Below are positions 54,501-60,500 of a stretch of 64,000 nt of DNA, piece after piece (positions within the stretch are counted from its first letter, which is position 1; every line of letters begins with the position of its first letter). Under the pieces are notes generated by a model, which saw only the letters and a program-made list of their open reading frames with translations, ran no database searches and was not told the DNA's origin. Made by a program: the position numbers and the translations under genes. This DNA comes from Casuarius casuarius (taxonomy: Eukaryota > Chordata > Aves > Casuariiformes > Casuariidae). Where the stretch lies: positions 1 to 64,000 of the forward strand of contig PTFA01000272.1 in the NCBI GenBank assembly GCA_003342895.1, in the 5' to 3' direction.

Positions 54501-57500
54501 AGTTTGTGCACACACAGGCAATTTATGCCTGAAATACATGGAGTTTATGGAGCTGCAATTTCCAGAGCACTGTGGTCCCATTCTTTTTAAAGAGACTTGT
54601 ATCATTTTTAATTGGCTTTAGAGATTTCATCCTCCAAGGATGTATGCTGCATGGAACAGCTCAGGGTATAACAATAGCTACTCATATAGAAATATGCAAA
54701 AAAACTATCCTGGGGCATCCTGCGTGCCTAGAGGAGAGCCAGGGAGGACAGTGATTCTATTTCTAGCATCAAGACAAGAGGTTCACCAGAAAGAGATCCT
54801 TAGAAAGACTCACTGCTCCCTGTCACCCAACAGTACAAAACCAAATCAACTCTGCAGAAGAAAAAGATCCGGGCAGAGACAGAGGTCTTCTTTGCCCCAA
54901 GTCAAACCCTTTCATTTGGTTGCAGGGTCTTGAAGTAAAGGACAAGGAGCATTCTTAGTCTATGCATTTGTGTTACAGAAATGCAGTAGCTGATTCTGAA
55001 CCTTTCTTATCTAAAATCCAATGATGTATTTTCTATAGGTATGAATATCTTTTCCATGAGTCATATACTGAGATAGGCAGATAAGCCCTCCTTCATTAAG
55101 GATCCATTTTCTACATTTCTCTGTTTTGAATTTTTCCTTTCCGTGAAATAATATTTTATATGAAACTTTGAAGATTATTGATTCCTGCTGCTTATTCCTC
55201 ATCTGAAGCTATAAACCTGTTTGTGTTATTGCAATTAATTACAGAAGAGATAATTATGATGATACAAATACAAAATTATAAGTTTTGGTTAGGGTTAGGC
55301 AGCAGGAGACAAACTCCTCAGGGAAAAAATCTTGTTTTCACGTAAATGCTTATTAAAAATGAGAAGATAGTTCTTGATCTGCAGAAAACTAAAGGGGGAA
55401 TACAAATTAATTACTTCTCTTCTAAACTGCAGGAATAATACAATCTCTGTTTCCATCAGGTGCTGACAGCTGTTATGAAAACAAGCCTATGCTTACAGCA
55501 AAAGTTAAAAACACAGGCCTGGTGTTGTTAAATTGACTCACTAATCTTATCCAGCTCAGCAAATTAAGAGCAATGATACCGTTTCATGCAAGTTCCAAGC
55601 ATGTTATTTAGAGACACGGTTCTAGTGAAGAAAATGATAACTCTGATGGGAAAAATATCATTTTTCTTTTCTGCTCATACTTCCTTTCCCTCCACATATA
55701 ATGTCTTCTCTTTTCCATCCAGCTTCTCTGAATTTGTATCTCAGTCACAAATCCCATTACCTCCCACCCTTCTTGGCCTGGGTCCAGAGGATATTCTGAA
55801 AGCTGCCGTTCTGCAGAACGGGGAAAGCAGCTGCAAACTTGTGAAAGCAGTTACTCTGAAATATGAGATCAGAGCCTCTCAACAGGAGTTTGGAGATTAG
55901 AATTATATATGGATGCAAATGTCACCAATTTCTGTTTGAGTCAATAACCCCTTCCATTATTAAAAATCAACTGTTCAAGGCAAATTTGCTCAGTAGTTTC
56001 CAGAGAAAGATGCTACTCCATGCTGCTCTGAAACCAAACATTCATTACAGAATACTACCTTTCAGCAGTGAGTGAGTTTCTGCTCTCATAAGGCTGTAAA
56101 GCCACCAGAACACCACTACCCTTAGAGAAACACAGTTGCTAGGAAGGACAAGAGTGTTTCATTACTTCACATGCTCATTTGAACTAACGAAAGCAAGATG
56201 AGGTTAGCAGCACTTATTTAGTATAGTATTTTATGGAAATATACCCTAAAATGCTACTAGTTGTGAACAAAATACCACGAAAGAATCACAGTCCAGTATG
56301 TCCGTGCACAACATCCTCTTTGCCAGAAGAAAGAAGAATCCTGCACTTTTATTTAGTGGTGGGAGACTTGGGATCATGTGGGGAGAAAGTAACAAACTAC
56401 AGCTCTTTTTTGACAGTAAAATTTCAGAGGAATTTACCGTATCTTGGCTGGTCCCTGACGATGCTGTAGATTATCTCGGAGTCACGGGCACCGGGTACTT
56501 CGGCCTGCAGAATTCTCTTGGAGATCTGTAGCATGCCTCCCTGGGGCACCCACACCAGGGAGTTTGTCACCAGCCGAGGGCGTCCGTCACTCTGCATGTG
56601 AGGAGAACGGCAGGAAAGCNCTTAGCTCAATGTCAGCTATGCCGCGCTGATGGAAACATTTTGAAGTGAAAAGGATGAGGCAGAGTATTTTGGAATTTCT
56701 TATGCATTCAGCCCTGGTTGTCTGCTTTAAGAAAAGCACATGCATCTTTAATCTATATCCCTAGGACCTAATTCTCCCTCTGTAGAACTGATCTTGTCCA
56801 CCAAGACTTTAATTTTCTACCTCTGACCTTAAACCTTCCTGATCTCAGCACCTCTCCAAAATTGTGTCCTTTACCATCATTTTAGTCTCTACCCACTTGC
56901 CTTTTGACATATGTCTTCACAGAATTTATCTCCATGACACAGTGGAAAATTCGCTACAGTCATCACTGGAAAATAATTATCCAGTCCACTGCTCTAGTTT
57001 GACTGGATACACATTATCTCTTACCTCTCCATTTTATTTCTAAAAATACACACCTTTCAAGTGCACTTGTAAAACAACAGGCTTTGCACCTATTCAAAAG
57101 AACATACAAATGACACCTCCGCTATCTTTACACACACCTGTAACTGTTATCCCTTCTCCATGAGCAAATCCAGGTTCAGAACCAACCTCATGCTTTTCTA
57201 CCAGAAGACACGGAAAAGTTTTCTTTTTCACCATTAATTCCTGACAATTTTTTGCAACTACAGAAGTTTTGTATGTGTAAGTCTATGCGTTAGTTGATTT
57301 AAGAGTATGCACATGCCGCTGATGATCCATCCCTTGCTTAACAGAAGTAGTTTTCCAACTGGAAATCAGATTTATGAATTTTGCTCAGCAGCATTTCTTT
57401 GATAGCTCATCTTCTATTGAACAGGCCACCAAAATCCTTGTGACCTCTTCAATGCCATGGTCCTCTCTTATAAGCCCAGTTGCTGTAAATGTGACTTCCA

Positions 57501-60500
57501 TTCTTGATTTCTACAGATTTCACTTTTAAACTGATTGTGGTTAACTGCAAAATTAGTCAAAATACTGACTGCTCCATAAAAGTGATTATCTTCCTCCGCA
57601 TCTACTACTCCACATAACCACGTGACACCCCAAGAACTGACAAACAACTCATTACTATTTTCTTCCAAATCTGCAAAAGAGACGCTAGAGAGGGCTAGAA
57701 AGATGCTTGTGAAAAAGGAACACATTAAAGGATGATTTCCCATCTCCATTTTGAGATTTCTGCTGACTAGTTTTCATCCATTTAATACAGACCATACCGA
57801 TTCGGAGCAGTGTTAGCTTTCAAATGCCACACAATCTTAGACTGTGTCAGGTCAACAGTTTATCAGCACAATGGTTGCTTTATTTTTTTAAAAGAACTAT
57901 AAAGAAATAAACCAGACCTAGTTGCAGCCAAGAGAACCCTGCCAATATACAGAATAACTTTCCTCTGACCTTATCGATTAGATCACATCACGACACGATG
58001 GGTCTTTAACAGAAAAGTGGAACTCTGGAACAGAAAACAAACAACTTGAAAAAGTCAGCAAGGTCCCTGGGTTTACTGTGTGAGGAGGGAAAAGAGAGAC
58101 TAGCCATACTTCAGAGTGTGACAGGCAAAAGCCACTCTTTGGAAATAAAGTACTTCTAAATAAATGTTAATTAAACACAAGGGCGCGATTTTGCTATAAA
58201 CATGGAACCCTTCTGCTTTTCGGTAACTAAATGATTAAATGTTTCTTTAGTGGTCATGTTAGGCATTTTCTAATACTGTTTCTACCTGCTTTGATGCCGC
58301 GATCCTGCTGATTAATAAAAATGCATTCATGAGACAGCTCTTTTCGCTGCGTAATCTTGTTACATACACAAGTTATTGCCTGATCTGAATGCTCAGCCCG
58401 TGTTCAGCAAAACAGCTAGACTAGCATTAAATTCTTTTACTGGTGCCTGAGCACATAGTTGGCAAACATGCGAATCAATTAATTGCTCAGGAAAGGCGTT
58501 TTCAGAGTGCCCAGAGGCTAACATCCTCCCTGCTCAATGCTTCAGCTACCTGCTGCCAGGTAGGGCAAGACACATTGCCTTGCAATATCTTTGAAACCTT
58601 CCCTAGATGAATCTGCCGAGCAGTCCAAGGACAGCTCAGCCTTTAGAGCCATGCACACTTGTGTCACCCCACTGCAACTGGCAACGAGTGTGCTCCACAG
58701 GGCAGCTGTGGAAGCGGTGGATAGGTTTGGTAAATTGGGTACATTCTCGAAGACCCCAGGCTTTCACAAAGTGAACTGAGACTACCTGCCCATTTGACAA
58801 GAGCTAAGACACACACCTGAAATAAGCCTCTCTGTCCTTCTCCTGCATTCAGCTCAGCCCCTCAGAAAGCAAACGGTTCCATATCCCGTCAGCAATGAAC
58901 ACATCGCATGCAAGTAGGCCTGACCTCCTTTCATTGTACTACAAGGCCTGGGACCATATTTTCTAGGACACGGGCTCACTCATCCCCACTGGAGCACCAC
59001 TGGTGGGAAAGCAAGTTTTCCATCAAGAAAGAAGCACCAGCAGGTCTCAGATTAACTTCACAGAAACTGCAATTGTTAGAGAACATCAACAGAAATATAC
59101 AGCAGTGCAAAACATTATTAAGAGCTCTCAAAATAGAGGCCAACTGTTCAGGCTGCAGTATATCAAATGAAGCATTTGGACAGGGGCAAATGTGGAAAAT
59201 CATGCTGTCAGCAGCCGAAGGGACTTAAAAAAACACCTTGCAGAAAACAAGGCACACTCATTGCAAGTAAACAAATCCCTCTAATCCATAACACTTGAAA
59301 GGTTATGTTCTCCCTTCTTTTATGTTTTTGCACTCACACTGCAGTGCTTCTACGGATTAATGTCTTAAAATTATATTCTCTTAGCCCAGTAAAAAGGAAT
59401 CCTAGAAATGTCCTTTCCCACCAGCACATATTATATAAAACCATTCAGCAGTATACTATAAGAAGCTCCATGTACTTGGTAGGTAACCTGGGTTTAGAAA
59501 CCAAACCCCAAACCCGCACACCTCCAGCCAGGGTCGTACCAGGCTCTTCAACAGTCTTTGGATGAAAACTAGGAGAAGAAAAATGTGTCTTTGCATGTGT
59601 GTCTCAACAGCATCTTTTCAGAAATAAACCCTGCATCCATTTCATCTCCCAAGGCTACTGCAAAGAGACGATAATGAGGATGAGGCAGGAGCTGGGTGGC
59701 TGCCAGCTCTACCCTCACACTAAACGCTGTTCTGCTCTCACCTCTATCACTACTTTCATTCTTCTCCATAGCCAAGTGCTGCGCAGAGAGACTTAGAAAG
59801 ATAATGAGAGACAAGAGAGTGCAAAATTGGCTAGTGAAAGAAACTACTCAGCAATTCACCCTCATTGGCATTTACAAGAACCTGCCTAATCAATAGCAGG
59901 AAAAAAAAAGTGCTAAAACCGAGTGGTTTCCAAGCATTTTACAGTCCTTCTCATCTCACCCAGGCTCCTGAAGGCCACATAAGTAATCTGGGTAAGGAAA
60001 CCACAGGCGGGGCTGCTCTCATTCCAGGAGTCTGAATAACTCCGCGCCAGCCTTCTAAGCAACCCCATTTTGATTTCCAGACTGATGTGTGAGTCATACC
60101 ACTAATTATCATTAATTACTACTTTTGCTTCAAGAGCACCCATGGGGTCCAAACAAGATCAGTCCCTCCTTGTGCTAGCTACATACAGACACACACAGTG
60201 CTTGTAAACCTTCCTTAAAATTCTCAGGCCCAAGGAGCTAAGATAGACATCTAATACAGCAGAAAAGAAGACAGAAGGGTACTGTCATCTCCTCTTAGCT
60301 CCTTTTTACAGAGTGGGTGCACACAAAGATTGTCTAATTCTCAGATCCAGATGCACAAAAAGACTCCAAATAGTGGACCTCTTCTCTGGTACCTGTATTT
60401 TTTTCTTATTCCTCTTTCACATTTACTAAGAGATAAGCAAATTCTCAGGTTTTCTGCATATTTTATTATAATACCACAAAACCAGAACCTATATGCTTGC

